From the NCBI GenBank assembly GCA_029531795.1, contig JAPEIS010000010.1, positions 1,240,001 to 1,304,000 of the forward strand: a stretch of DNA of 64,000 nt, given 5' to 3'. The position numbers were made by a program, and so were the translations under genes. Shown piece after piece: positions 1 through 9,646 of this stretch (position 1 is its first letter; the number at the start of each line of letters is the position of its first letter). The notes beneath the pieces were generated by a model. The model made no database searches. It was not told the origin of the DNA and saw only the letters and a list, made by a program, of their open reading frames with translations. The DNA comes from Sclerotinia nivalis. Lineage: Eukaryota; Ascomycota; Leotiomycetes; Helotiales; Sclerotiniaceae.

Positions 1-663
1 ATGTGATAATGATTAAATCCCTTTGATAATTTGTCCTTCTGGTAAAATTATATCCACAGTGATCTTAATTCCAACAGTAATATAATCAATGGGACTTGTA
101 ACTGAGTCAGCGGCAGATGGATGCTTGACGAGGCTATTGAGACCATAACGGGGAGCGATCCAACTTGGAATCGTGAAGCGAATGCCATCAACATCTTGCT
201 TCAACTCCCCAATATAAATGATCTCGACAAAAACACGTTCTCCTCCCGGAACATTACCAATTCTCGTGGCAAAAATATCGGGTCCCTCTGGATTCTGTGC
301 GAGAATGCTGACGGTGTCGCCTTTAGCCATTGCAACATCGAAAATGACTTCTGCTTGTTTTTCCTCCTTTACCAAACCGTAGAGACACTTCGAGCCAACT
401 TTACAATTAAAACCAACAACACTAATACTATCGTAAATAGGGAACCTGTGCTCGCAATTTTGGCCATCTTCAGATGACACAGAGTTAACAAAGGTTTGCT
501 TGAGTACTGTGGTGAAAGTCCCGGAAATTATAGTTGTATACACCTCGCTTTCGTGTAGCGGTAGGAATTGCCGAACTCTGCCAACGGTCAGGCACGAGCA
601 TAGCTCTGTTCTCTTAGGCAAAGAACGCCGTCCTTGAGCTATAGATGGAGGCAGACGACTCAT
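1..663 (-). CDS. VIT-domain (inter-alpha-trypsin type) protein, 5' part, runs off the left edge, in-frame stop near edge
   Basis: The reading frame from the ATG at 663 encodes an N-terminal VIT domain. Visible hallmarks are the vertical run of short motifs FPIYD, SVVGF, YGLVKE, FATRIGN and YIGELK, the usual order in fungal VIT/VWA proteins, followed by IAPRYG. In the family a VWA domain normally follows, so only about the first fifth is in the window. At 13-15 the frame meets TAA, and the codons after it read S-L-S-H. Fungal relatives usually have a Gln-Ser-x-Ser-His stretch exactly here, so the stop looks like a CAA-to-TAA change. No good intron donor is visible just before it to remove the stop. 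Function of fungal VIT/VWA proteins is poorly known; cytosolic protein-protein contacts are usually assumed. It could be a live gene with an unusual splice or a pseudogene. Confidence 0.7.
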
Positions 664-1783
664 GGTGCTCAGTCAGGGATAAATCCTAGCAGATGTATTC
701 TTCTACTTTTGCAAATGCATATGCAATGGTGTGAGGATAAGAAAATAGAAAACAAAACAAAAGACCTCTACTTTCAGATTCATGGGCGGTGGACTACTTG
801 CTAATCTTGCCAACAGTTTGTCACGACGATAGCACCTTAAAAGAGTGGAGAGTCAGCATAAAATGACAGAAGCACGTGCAAAGCGAATAACGCTATCATC
901 GTGACAAAACATCCTTTCTTAATACAGTATTGAACAGTTTGGGCCAGCGAGTTATACAATAAACGGATCATGTACCAATTTTGTGAAAACTCGCCTTCGA
1001 TAATTACCACTTTGCCATGTGTTAACCTGCTGACACGATCAACATATGCCAAACTGTTCCCAAGTAAGTTGACCGCTTTCAAGGATTTCCCCCTTAACTT
1101 TCCAATTTGGTGGTACGGCCCGCTATTGGCCCGTTCTTGGAGTTTTGTTCGATTCTTCGATTCTCCGATTATGATGTGATGACGCTGTGAGCAAGACGAG
1201 CGGAGGCATTTGGGACCCTAAAATACGGCATAATTTAAGAGAGGTGCATCCACTAAATGAAAAAGTGAAAAAGCGAAACAGATCTTGGATTCATGGAAAA
1301 CCCGACTGAGGTTTTCGCATGTAATGATTTCAGCCCCAAAACTAAACATCATAAAATCCACTCCCAAGTGTCAAAGAGAATGTACCAAGGTTCACTAGTC
1401 TCCAAGGACGTCGTTCCAAAACATAGCACTGTATCGCGCCTGTCATAGTATTTGAAGTGCTATTAACTATCCTCATAGGATCGTTGTTCTTTTTTGAATC
1501 CACCAACCCGATATCATTCAATTTTTTGCCCATTCATCATATTAGAATTTAAAGTATACCTGAATTCCCGAGCGTGGAAGGACCATTTGAACTATCCAAT
1601 CCGTGGCTAAATATACGAACTTGAGGTTACAGAGCACCATGATCGAGCATTTCCATGTCTATAGACCCAAGCTGTTCGATGATCCAACCCCTATTCGATA
1701 ACGTCAGGCAAACTGACGAGTCACAAATTTATGTATTACAAAAGACTCCCAACTATATACCTTACATCACCACTGGAACTCAA
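664..1783. other. Intergenic, no supported gene
   Basis: About 1.1 kb between the VIT gene start and the 3' end of the next minus-strand gene. It contains only short open frames on both strands with no family motifs or convincing splice sites. It presumably holds the VIT gene promoter and the 3' UTR of the glycoprotein gene. Confidence 0.6.
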
Positions 1784-2755
1784 TCAACCTCGCTCGGTAG
1801 ACTTGACATTACCTAGCAACTCTGCACCCACAGGCTCTACCGCTGGTAACTCTGCGACTGGACCGTTTGGTGATCCATCAATTTCTTGAGGGTCCTTGGG
1901 TCGTAGACATTCCGAATGTAATTGTGCCTTCTCGTGACCATTTTCATCACCAGCCGTGGACCCAACTTTAGACCTTCGTAATTTCTGGCGCCTCCAGAAT
2001 CTCCAGTAGATCCAACAACTAAGGACAACAACCGACAGACCGCCAAAAATAGATCCAAAGAGTATACCATGAAGCTGCACATGGACAGGCGATGATTTGG
2101 ATTTTGAATCCGTTGCGAAAGAGGACGAAGCTAGATGATAATGCAAGTTAATGCTACGCATTTTGAATGGTCAAGACCATCTTACTAGTAATTGGTTGAT
2201 TCCGGAGGGTTATTAAATTCGTCAGAGTGAGAGTTAATATGCTTCCATTAAATAATTGAATGAGCTCGGTATTAATAGCCGTAGCGGTGGAATATGCTGA
2301 CCCAGAAGGACTGGAAGTAAGGCTAGAAAAGATGCTCGTAAAAGGTCGGAGCGAAGAAGGCAGTGAAGAGAATGGCTGATCACTTGAGGCCGTCGTTATA
2401 GTGTTCACTACCAGACCCGGCACTGTCGTACTTGAAGCTTGCGATGCGCAATAGTCAAGAAATGGCCCAAACTGCGGTTCTATATATCCCGCTATATCCT
2501 GCTTGACATTGCCGCTATTTGCTTCGATACATGCCTGGCAAGAACTGTAGTCGTCCTTGAAATATGATCCAGACGCGCATAATTCAGGCGCCTTTCCAAT
2601 TTTCAAGGCTGCAATGTATGCACTGTCTAAGATAAAGTGAGTTTTCTTCCATATTCGGGGAGAAAGGAGATGCTCATACCACACGTCGAATAACACACAG
2701 CTGGAAGTGAAGATGCGATAGCTGAACTAAGAGAAGCAGGCACAGGGGTAGTCAT
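1784..2755 (-). CDS. Fungal single-span surface glycoprotein, Cys-containing N-terminal domain, unknown function
   Basis: Three exons: 2755-2680, 2626-2186 and 2130-1784, joined by introns of 53 bp (GTATGA..TTAG) and 55 bp (GTAAGA..CTAG, with a TTAAC-like branch site). The total is 864 nt, giving 287 aa. The first ~90 residues hold spaced cysteines with the motif YSSCQACIEANSG and then YIEPQFGPFLDYC, a signature of uncharacterised fungal wall or membrane proteins. A Ser/Thr-rich stretch follows. One strong transmembrane helix (LFGSIFGGLSVVVLSCWIYW) then leads to a basic RRQK flank and a charged cytosolic tail of about 80 aa. No classical signal peptide is obvious at the chosen ATG. The topology suggests an extracellular, O-glycosylated N-terminus. 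Specific function is not recognisable. Confidence 0.75.
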
Positions 2756-3870
2756 TTCTGAAGAAAAATAATCAATAGGATTTCTAAAGGTATTAACAAG
2801 CCAGTATATAAGTCATGAAACAAGCCAAGAAAGCCTTCTCTCAATATCCCCTTCATCATTAAATCTCGTTAACCGGTTGTTGTCTCCATGAGATCATCGG
2901 ATTGGTAGGGACTTGATCTTGTGTGGACACAATCCCAAAGCCTTACCTATCACGCTTATGCTTCGTGCATTTTAACATTTCACAACAGCACACGGCGCCT
3001 CGAGTATATTCACTTCACGATCAATAATCGAGAACAGTAGGTCTTGACCTTGAAAGGTGGTAGATCAATAGATCGATATGCGGTCGAATAATTCAGCTGG
3101 TTTCATAAGACCACTTGGCTTGAATTGAGCCGAGATATGGAATCCCAATTCGGCGACCGAGCAGTATAGTTATTTATGTACCATTAAACACTGAAGGCAA
3201 AAACGGTAAATCCAAACATTTCTGTGATAAGTGAATGCATCATAGAAACAGATTGCTTTCATTGTACTCAGACCCCAATCGGTCGCTTGCCAGATGAAGA
3301 TGCTGTAGTCAGAGGCTTGAAAAGGAGCATGCGATTGATGCCAGTAGCCTCACGATCCTGCCTTCTGTGACAGTCAAGCGGCCCCCACGTCGCGTCTTGC
3401 GATGCTAAACTAATTTCGGATGCGCTTGCATGAACGCGGATAATAGAATCGCATTTAGCAAAACCGACATGTTGAGAGTAAACAGGAAAACAGGAAAGCA
3501 GGAAAACTATTAGGTAGGTAAAACTCCCGAATGGAAAAATTCGATTTCTAAGCTAACAAATAGCTCACTGGGGGCCAAAATCCCCGGTGAACCAAGAAGC
3601 GATTTTCCGCACTTCGAAAATTGATCAATCTAAATTGCTTTAACCCAAAGTACACCCACAACTGCTGTACATTGATGAAGTTTGACCGTGTCATTCTCAG
3701 AAAGATGTAGGTAATGAATCATTGGATATATGTACAACGAAGGAGCGCTAGAAAAGTCATCCCAAGTTCCAATAATTACATAAGCTCATTTCAGGGTATC
3801 AAAAAGTTGTCATCCAATCCAAGTATCGTCCCATCTAGTACCATCTAGACATGTCCTCCATGCCATGAAC
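2756..3870. other. Intergenic, promoter side of glycoprotein gene; small ACAGGAAA repeat
   Basis: About 1.1 kb with no supported coding region. It carries the upstream region of the minus-strand glycoprotein gene and the 3' flank of the RGS gene. The only internal structure I see is a short run of three ACAGGAAA-like units near 3482-3506. Confidence 0.55.
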
Positions 3871-5417
3871 CTAATAGTAATTTCCCTTCGGCAACGCAAC
3901 AAAAAGCACCGTCAACGGCACCGTGACAATAAAGCTCCAAGCAATCGCCCCGACTACAATCCTATCTTGCAACAACCTCAAATTTTCATCTTGGGTCCAA
4001 GTAGTCTTATCAAAAACCTTCCTCAACAGATTCTTCTTCTTGTAGATCCTTGCCCACTTCTCCTCAAATTCTTGTACATCATTCTTCGGGCCAAAACTCG
4101 ACAGGGTCGACGATTGAGAAATCGTTGTGCCGTCCATTTGCTTATCGTGATCGTCACCAGTACGTATTGCCATGTGAATGCGCCGTTGTGATGAGGTTTC
4201 GAAAGAATGTCGTTCGTTTTCTTCATCGGCGTCGTGCTGAAGAATCTGTTCCCAGGGTCGCAGATTGCGGTTGTGAGACTTGTACATGATGAGGCATAGA
4301 CCTTTGTAGGATGCTACTATTGTGGCGATGCCTAGAAACCATTGCAGCCCCGCAAAGACTCTCCACCATCGACTAGCACTCGATAGAACCAATAGGATAG
4401 CGATCACAAAGCCGAACAGCATACTACTGACACCCGTAGTTCGGACAAAGAAAATTCGAGGTCGGTTTCCGTTACATATAGACCACCTGATAAAGTTCGG
4501 ATGAGATTGGCCTCGAAGTGCAGCTTCGCTTATGATCACGGCGGGTAAGAAGGCTGATGGATGAGTTGTGTGTTGAAGGGCGTGCAGACATAAAGCGCGG
4601 TCTTTGTGGGATAGGTTAAGCTCTCGAGCTGAATTAAAAGCAAGGTAATGTCGCATTATACGGTTAACTTCTTCTCGCATAGGTTGAACGGTGACTAGGC
4701 AGATAGTTTTAGCACTAGTATTTTTGTTGAAGAAATTCCGGACATACAAGGTTGCCATCTGAGACCTGCTTGGCCTAGTACCTCCCCGGAGCGCCTACCT
4801 GTGTTACTTAATGATACTGGAGAAACCATTGGGCTGCCAATAGCACTATCAGCCCTTGATGAAAAGGTGCGAGGAAAGCCGTCCGTAGACTTAACGTCTG
4901 CGTTGAAGTCGGCCACAGCATTGTTATCTGACAAATCTACTATTGGTTTTCTTTTCCTCCCTTCATACCCCTCTGTGTCTTTGGCAAGAGTGCGGAGCTC
5001 CGTTGTTTCTGGCGCCCATTCAGGAGAAAGCTGCTTTTCACGATCGGAGAGAGCCTCGAACCGACGAACATAATCTTTGTACCAGAGATAAAATTGAAGA
5101 TTCTCCGCGTCGTGCTCAATGTAAACGAGATAGTCCATAAAGTCACTTAAGGAGCATGGCTGACACTATCAGTAATAATTGCATCATTGGGGAGATTTCA
5201 AACTTACAGGAAGCGATCGATTTTCAACCACGCCTTCGAAGGATAGTCCGGGGGGGATTCCACGCTCAGAATCTGGTAAATGTTAGTCAAATTAACCTAA
5301 TTAAGGTAAGGCCTGCTCACTTTTTGCTCTTTCAGCATAACGTTGGCATTCTGTGGCATTTATAGGACCATTTGCCTTGTTGGTATAATCCGGTCTTTTG
5401 TAAAATAGTACAGACAT
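3871..5417 (-). CDS. RGS-domain protein with C-terminal membrane segments
   Basis: Four exons: 5417-5321, 5272-5208, 5159-4748 and 4694-3871. The introns are 48, 48 and 53 bp with GTGAGC, GTAAGT and GTATGT donors. The 465-aa product opens with an RGS first half: GLSFEGVVEN, PPCSLSDFMDYL and the helix HDAENLQFYLWYKDYVRRF. A Ser-rich linker of about 90 residues follows. The second half comes after it: TVQPMREEVNRIMRHYL, LNLSHKDR and LQHTTHPSAF. Hydrophobic segments lie at MLFGFVIAILLVLSS, WFLGIATIVASY and the extreme C-terminus. RGS proteins speed GTP hydrolysis on heterotrimeric G-alpha subunits; the membrane helices would place it beside the receptor or G protein. Fungal Rax1/RgsB-type proteins are the likely relatives, but I cannot assign the subclass. 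Confidence 0.85.
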
Positions 5418-7672
5418 GGCTATGAACGTCTGTCTTTCAACAAGATGACCCGCGTACTGGATGATGGCATACAGTAATAACTATCCTCAAGATTGAAATA
5501 TTCTTAGAAGAAACAAAGCAAAGAATGTAAAAATAAAGATGGCCCCGACTTAAGACAATGCATATTGGCTTGTGTGGGTGGAGGTACTATTGTATGCATG
5601 CTGGCAGCTACTTTCTCCGGGCTCCATCGAAGAAAAGCCAGTTACATTATTCGAGTAATTCCCAAAACAGTCAAGATATGTCCTCTAGTTTAACGGTATC
5701 TCTTTTCTTTGTTTCAGGGCTTGCCGCCACTGGTAAAAAAATTGAAATATCACCTTGATTAATTTCCGTGGTGTCATACCCTAGCTTAACGAAGCCCACT
5801 AAAGCTACTAAAACGTTACGCGATACCAGTCTTAAACAGTGGATATATTTCGGTACGGCCCCTATGAGATCTTTTCCGAGGAGACAAGATGAAATAACAG
5901 ACTCCTGGCTCAAAAGAAGCTGGAGAGTTTCCTTGAAGATTCGATACCAAGGGAACCAAAAATATGGTTGAATTTTTTTGGCCATCTGGATTCTGTATGA
6001 TGTAGAAGCCCTAGGCCCCATGGCCAAATCGCACCGCATATGGTGTGAAAGCCGTGCATGCTGGTAGCATATCCTGGTCGACTCGTGGCATCTCGATCTG
6101 TGAGTTGTTAGTCTCAGAAATGTGTGTATCCAAACATCTGAAAGTTGAAGAAAGAGTCCATTGAGGTTGCTAATGTCTTCGCTACTACGTACTCCCCGTT
6201 TCTCATGGTAAAATAGACCTCATGTACCACTCACCACTTTAGTGGCGTTCGAGAAAACAACTAGTCATGCTTCTGGACTCATGTGGATGGCTTCTAATTT
6301 CATTGTTCTTTAACATTCCAAATTCCCAAGTCACCAGCTGTCAGTCTTTCCGTCAATTGCTACGCTATTACGAATTGAAAAGACAATGAACATTGATTGG
6401 CGAAAAGATCGTGTCAACGATAAAGCAGAAAGTTGGACGCAAATTTAATTATACAATTGCCGCTTTTCATAATTACCTAAATCAGAATCAGCCTTGGAAA
6501 GGAGATGAACGAAATTAATAAATAATATCAACATCGAAGTGATCGCCATGACTTAATCATACAGGACCCTTATTTTCGTGAGCATCGTGATATATTGACC
6601 TGTCTCGACGCCGTGCATCGCTGTGATGGTGACCAGAGCGCCGAAGGGCAGAGAGAAGAATTGGGATTAGTTAAAACTTGAAAGTTCCTTCTTTTGCCCA
6701 TCGAGAGGCCCATCCAGCGTTCTAGCTCAACAGTTGACGGCCGTTTGTACGCTTTACGGAGTATAGAGTAGGAATTGGATTTTCATTAAATTCTACCAGA
6801 TAATCCTGATATTTTAAAACTTTCCAATTGATAATTGAAATTCGATTTGATCAAAACATCAATCAGGGGTTATCCATCCGATCGTCTACTCCATAGTAGG
6901 GTTGGGCTTTTTGGAATTATATGATTGTATTATAAAGCAAAATTTTGGCAATATTATGTATTCTAGTTCGCATTATATAATACTTAAATGACAGGGATGA
7001 ATTGAAGCTATATTGAATTAATTGACCTCATCGGTTGCCTACAGAAATCCTCTCATTTTATCTTCAATGAATAATAATCATTTCTTCGAAATTTTATATT
7101 AGCAAAGGGCAGAAAATTGGAGCTCTCTGATTGGTCAATAAAGGTTATATGTGTAATGTAATATATAATCTAATTAAAGGCTTTATATTATGCTTTATTG
7201 TATTCTAGCTCTGCTTTACGTAAAGGGCCCATCCCTACCCCATAGAGCCTCTGTATCCATTAATTGAGGAACCTTCAAATATCATTGCATCAATGCACCC
7301 CGCAAAACCTCGAACTATGCAGATTAGGTTGGAAACATCGGCTACTAGTGCTCCAGAAGTGGTTATTTTCTTGGTATATCAAGAAGATGTTCGATTAATG
7401 ATCTCCGAAGGTAGATGACTGTGGTCAAAAGGTAGGCTTGTAGGAAGGCATCTTTGAGTCAGTTAAGTGTTGTTTAGGTACACGAGATGATTAATCGATG
7501 CCTTACGTCTTAGTTCTCACAGTCACACGATTCATATATTAGTTACCGTTCATCTTTTGCGCGGAATGGTAAGATCCTTTTACTTGATTTTCCAACTACC
7601 GAGTTGACTAAACAATAATATACGACCAGCGCCATCAATAGTTCAATGCGTGATGATGTATCCAAACTTCTA
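5418..7672. other. Gene-poor AT-rich stretch with a possible relic
   Basis: About 2.2 kb between the RGS gene start and the end of the next minus-strand gene. From about 6780 to 7220 the sequence is strongly AT-rich with TATATAAT-type runs and no open frames. That is typical of fungal isochore-like or mutated repeat remnants, but no terminal repeats or transposon motifs are visible. A possible broken reading frame at 5816-6091 is listed separately. Confidence 0.5.
5816..6091 (-). pseudogene. Possible broken short coding relic
   Basis: Reading from the ATG at 6091, an open frame runs 26 codons to a TAG at 6011-6013. It then stays open for a further 64 codons in the same frame to TAA at 5816. 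The single internal stop is TAG where CAG would keep the frame open. The protein is not recognised. A second frame on the same strand (5671-6039) is also open, so chance cannot be excluded. It is offered only as a candidate fragment. Confidence 0.2.
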
Positions 7673-8605
7673 TCAGAGCATCCCCATTGCAGCACCCACG
7701 AAGATCAAGAAACCCGATGCCAAAAAAGGATAGCCGGCAGACCAAAACTTCGATGTCATAAGCCGTGATCCTTGTGCTATTTCTCCTTCTCTTGGCACGG
7801 GAGCAGCTGGCCAAGGTGTCACCGTTGGTCCATTCGACGGGCGGACGGAAGATGGTTGTTTGAATACCGGAATACATTGATTCTTGTAACAAGTCGTCGA
7901 ATTAGGACAGCAACCTCCTCCCATATTTTCCGGGCATTCAAAGTGGTTAGGTCTGCACCTTGCGTGCGCCCTCAAGAGATGACAATTAGAGTGTGATATC
8001 GTTCCATTGCAACAGTATATGCCTGACGTGGTGTGAGTTGTAGGTCGACAAATCATACCTTGAGGACAGCAAATCTCCTGTAGCAAGCGGGAGAAATGAT
8101 CAGCCATGGAAGGGAATTCAAAGATCGTGCTAAAACTCACAGGATGGGCGTATGCTTCACAACTGTTTTGCTGATCTCCGCAAGTATACCAAGGTACAGC
8201 GGCTGCTTTTCTTGGACTCAGAGCGAACATCGAATTGTAGGGTTCCAAACGTCTCAATGGCAGACATACTTGCGAAGTGTTCTGGACTTCATCAAACTGC
8301 TCCTGACTTCTCTGCTTCAATTTGAGCCAGCCTTGGCCTCCCATATCATGATAGTATACATGAGCGCTGCAGACGATCCCAATGATCATGATAAGTACCA
8401 GCAGACAGGCAAGATAAACAAGCCATCCACGCCAACTTAAAGACTCTATGCAGGCCTCTATACAGTACCTTGAGGTCAAGGGTTGTGCGCAAGACCCGGG
8501 TTCATTTGGATCAGATGTCGATTGAGATTCTACCTGCTCCAATGACGATGGATCCGGATGGGGATTCAGGTGTGCCTGCTGCGGTTCCTGCGGAGGTGTT
8601 GGCAT
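7673..8605 (-). CDS. Cysteine-rich membrane protein, unknown function
   Basis: Two exons, 8605-8141 and 8077-7673, around a 63-bp in-frame intron (GTGAGT..CTACAG). Splicing joins AYAHP directly to EICCPQGMIC, a Cys pattern seen in many fungal secreted proteins. The 289-aa product starts with a Pro/Gln-rich cytosolic tail of about 60 residues. One strong transmembrane helix follows (WLVYLACLLVLIMIIGIVC), without a cleavable signal, which suggests type II topology. The outer part carries repeated small knottin-like modules with CCPQG, YCCNG and GGCCPNSTTC motifs. A second hydrophobic stretch closes the C-terminus and could be a GPI signal or another helix. Function is unknown; a cell-surface role is inferred from topology alone. 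Confidence 0.75.
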   Translation of the reverse strand: MPTPPQEPQQAHLNPHPDPSSLEQVESQSTSDPNEPGSCAQPLTSRYCIEACIESLSWRGWLVYLACLLVLIMIIGIVCSAHVYYHDMGGQGWLKLKQRSQEQFDEVQNTSQVCLPLRRLEPYNSMFALSPRKAAAVPWYTCGDQQNSCEAYAHPVSFSTIFEFPSMADHFSRLLQEICCPQGMICRPTTHTTSGIYCCNGTISHSNCHLLRAHARCRPNHFECPENMGGGCCPNSTTCYKNQCIPVFKQPSSVRPSNGPTVTPWPAAPVPREGEIAQGSRLMTSKFWSAGYPFLASGFLIFVGAAMGML

Positions 8606-9646
8606 CGGAATGATAGTGATTTAAATATACACGAATAACTTGAAATAGGAGCATTAAAGCGAACGTAGGTTGAATCCAGCGATGTAATAGAACTTGAGGT
8701 GACATTTGGATAGAGAGTAGGAAAAATTATGGTTTAGGATCAAAGCAACGATTGAAATTGGTAACGAATATGTCAAAAATTCTGAAGCTGACTACTCAAG
8801 CAAGTGAAAACGGAAGGTATAGATAGTATTAAGGGTAACATTGAAACAGAAGGAACGATGACATTACTTGCCAACCTGTTGACGACCTCCAGCAGTATTC
8901 GGCAAACTCACCAGCAAATATCTTAAAGCAATGTATAAATCTCAAATCATTGAATATCAACTCTGTGTCTGTAGACAAGGTTATTACCTGCGGACTATTG
9001 TTTGGAGGACTTGAAAGATGTTTATTTTGTTTTTGTAATGTGATGTTCAAGCTCGAGTTGAACAACAAATAAACAATAAACTATTCCTATCCGAACTATT
9101 TTGAAGATAATCAGCTGATGTTTGAGCTCTAATTGACCAATAGTAGGTAATTAATATAAAATTTCCAGACCAACTCATCGGTATGGGATTTTATGGTGTG
9201 TGGTCGATTTTAAGCTGTACAAACACACAAGGATTGTAACTGCAGCGAATAGGATAAAGCATTTGACGATAGGCCCCAGTTTGGGTGTAACATTATATAT
9301 TTAACCGTCTATTACTTATGTATCACTCTGTATTTGAAGATACTCTTTTCACCTCCAACTAAGGTTCAATATCACCACGACGTGTATCTTAAAATCATGG
9401 AGATGAAGATGGGGAATCCCATTTTACCCCCTACTTACCCCACAGAACTGTACCAATCACAAGTATGCATTTGTACCTCGGCATCGGTTCATTGCTTGGA
9501 AGCTCTAGCACTCATGAATATCAACGCATATGTCAATGCCTTCGAAATCATCGCTGACCGAGGGCCGAATTCATTGAACAAAAGGGACTCTTATAACTTT
9601 TGAATTCCACCATTCACATCTTTTTTCTCCATATCAATCATTCAAA
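8606..9646. other. Divergent intergenic region before the acyl-CoA oxidase gene
   Basis: About 1 kb separating a minus-strand gene from the plus-strand oxidase gene, so it should hold both promoters. An open frame at 9334-9603 has no recognisable protein features and is treated as noise. Two CCTCGG elements near its right end are listed separately. Confidence 0.55.
9476..9563. promoter_or_regulatory. Pair of CCTCGG elements in opposite orientation (FarA/FarB-type sites)
   Basis: CCTCGG lies at 9476-9481 and its reverse complement CCGAGG at 9558-9563, i.e. 166 and 84 bp before the acyl-CoA oxidase ATG. CCTCGG is the established core bound by the Zn-cluster regulators FarA/FarB at fatty-acid-inducible beta-oxidation genes in Aspergillus. 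Position and target fit; binding in this species is inference. Confidence 0.55.

Noticed and set aside
5685..5760. tRNA-like start (TAGTTTAACGG box A look-alike)
   Set aside because: No box B (GGTTCGANTCC) and no acceptor-stem pairing within 60-90 bp.
9334..9603. 89-codon frame before the acyl-CoA oxidase gene
   Set aside because: No recognisable content, and it overlaps the likely promoter with both CCTCGG sites.
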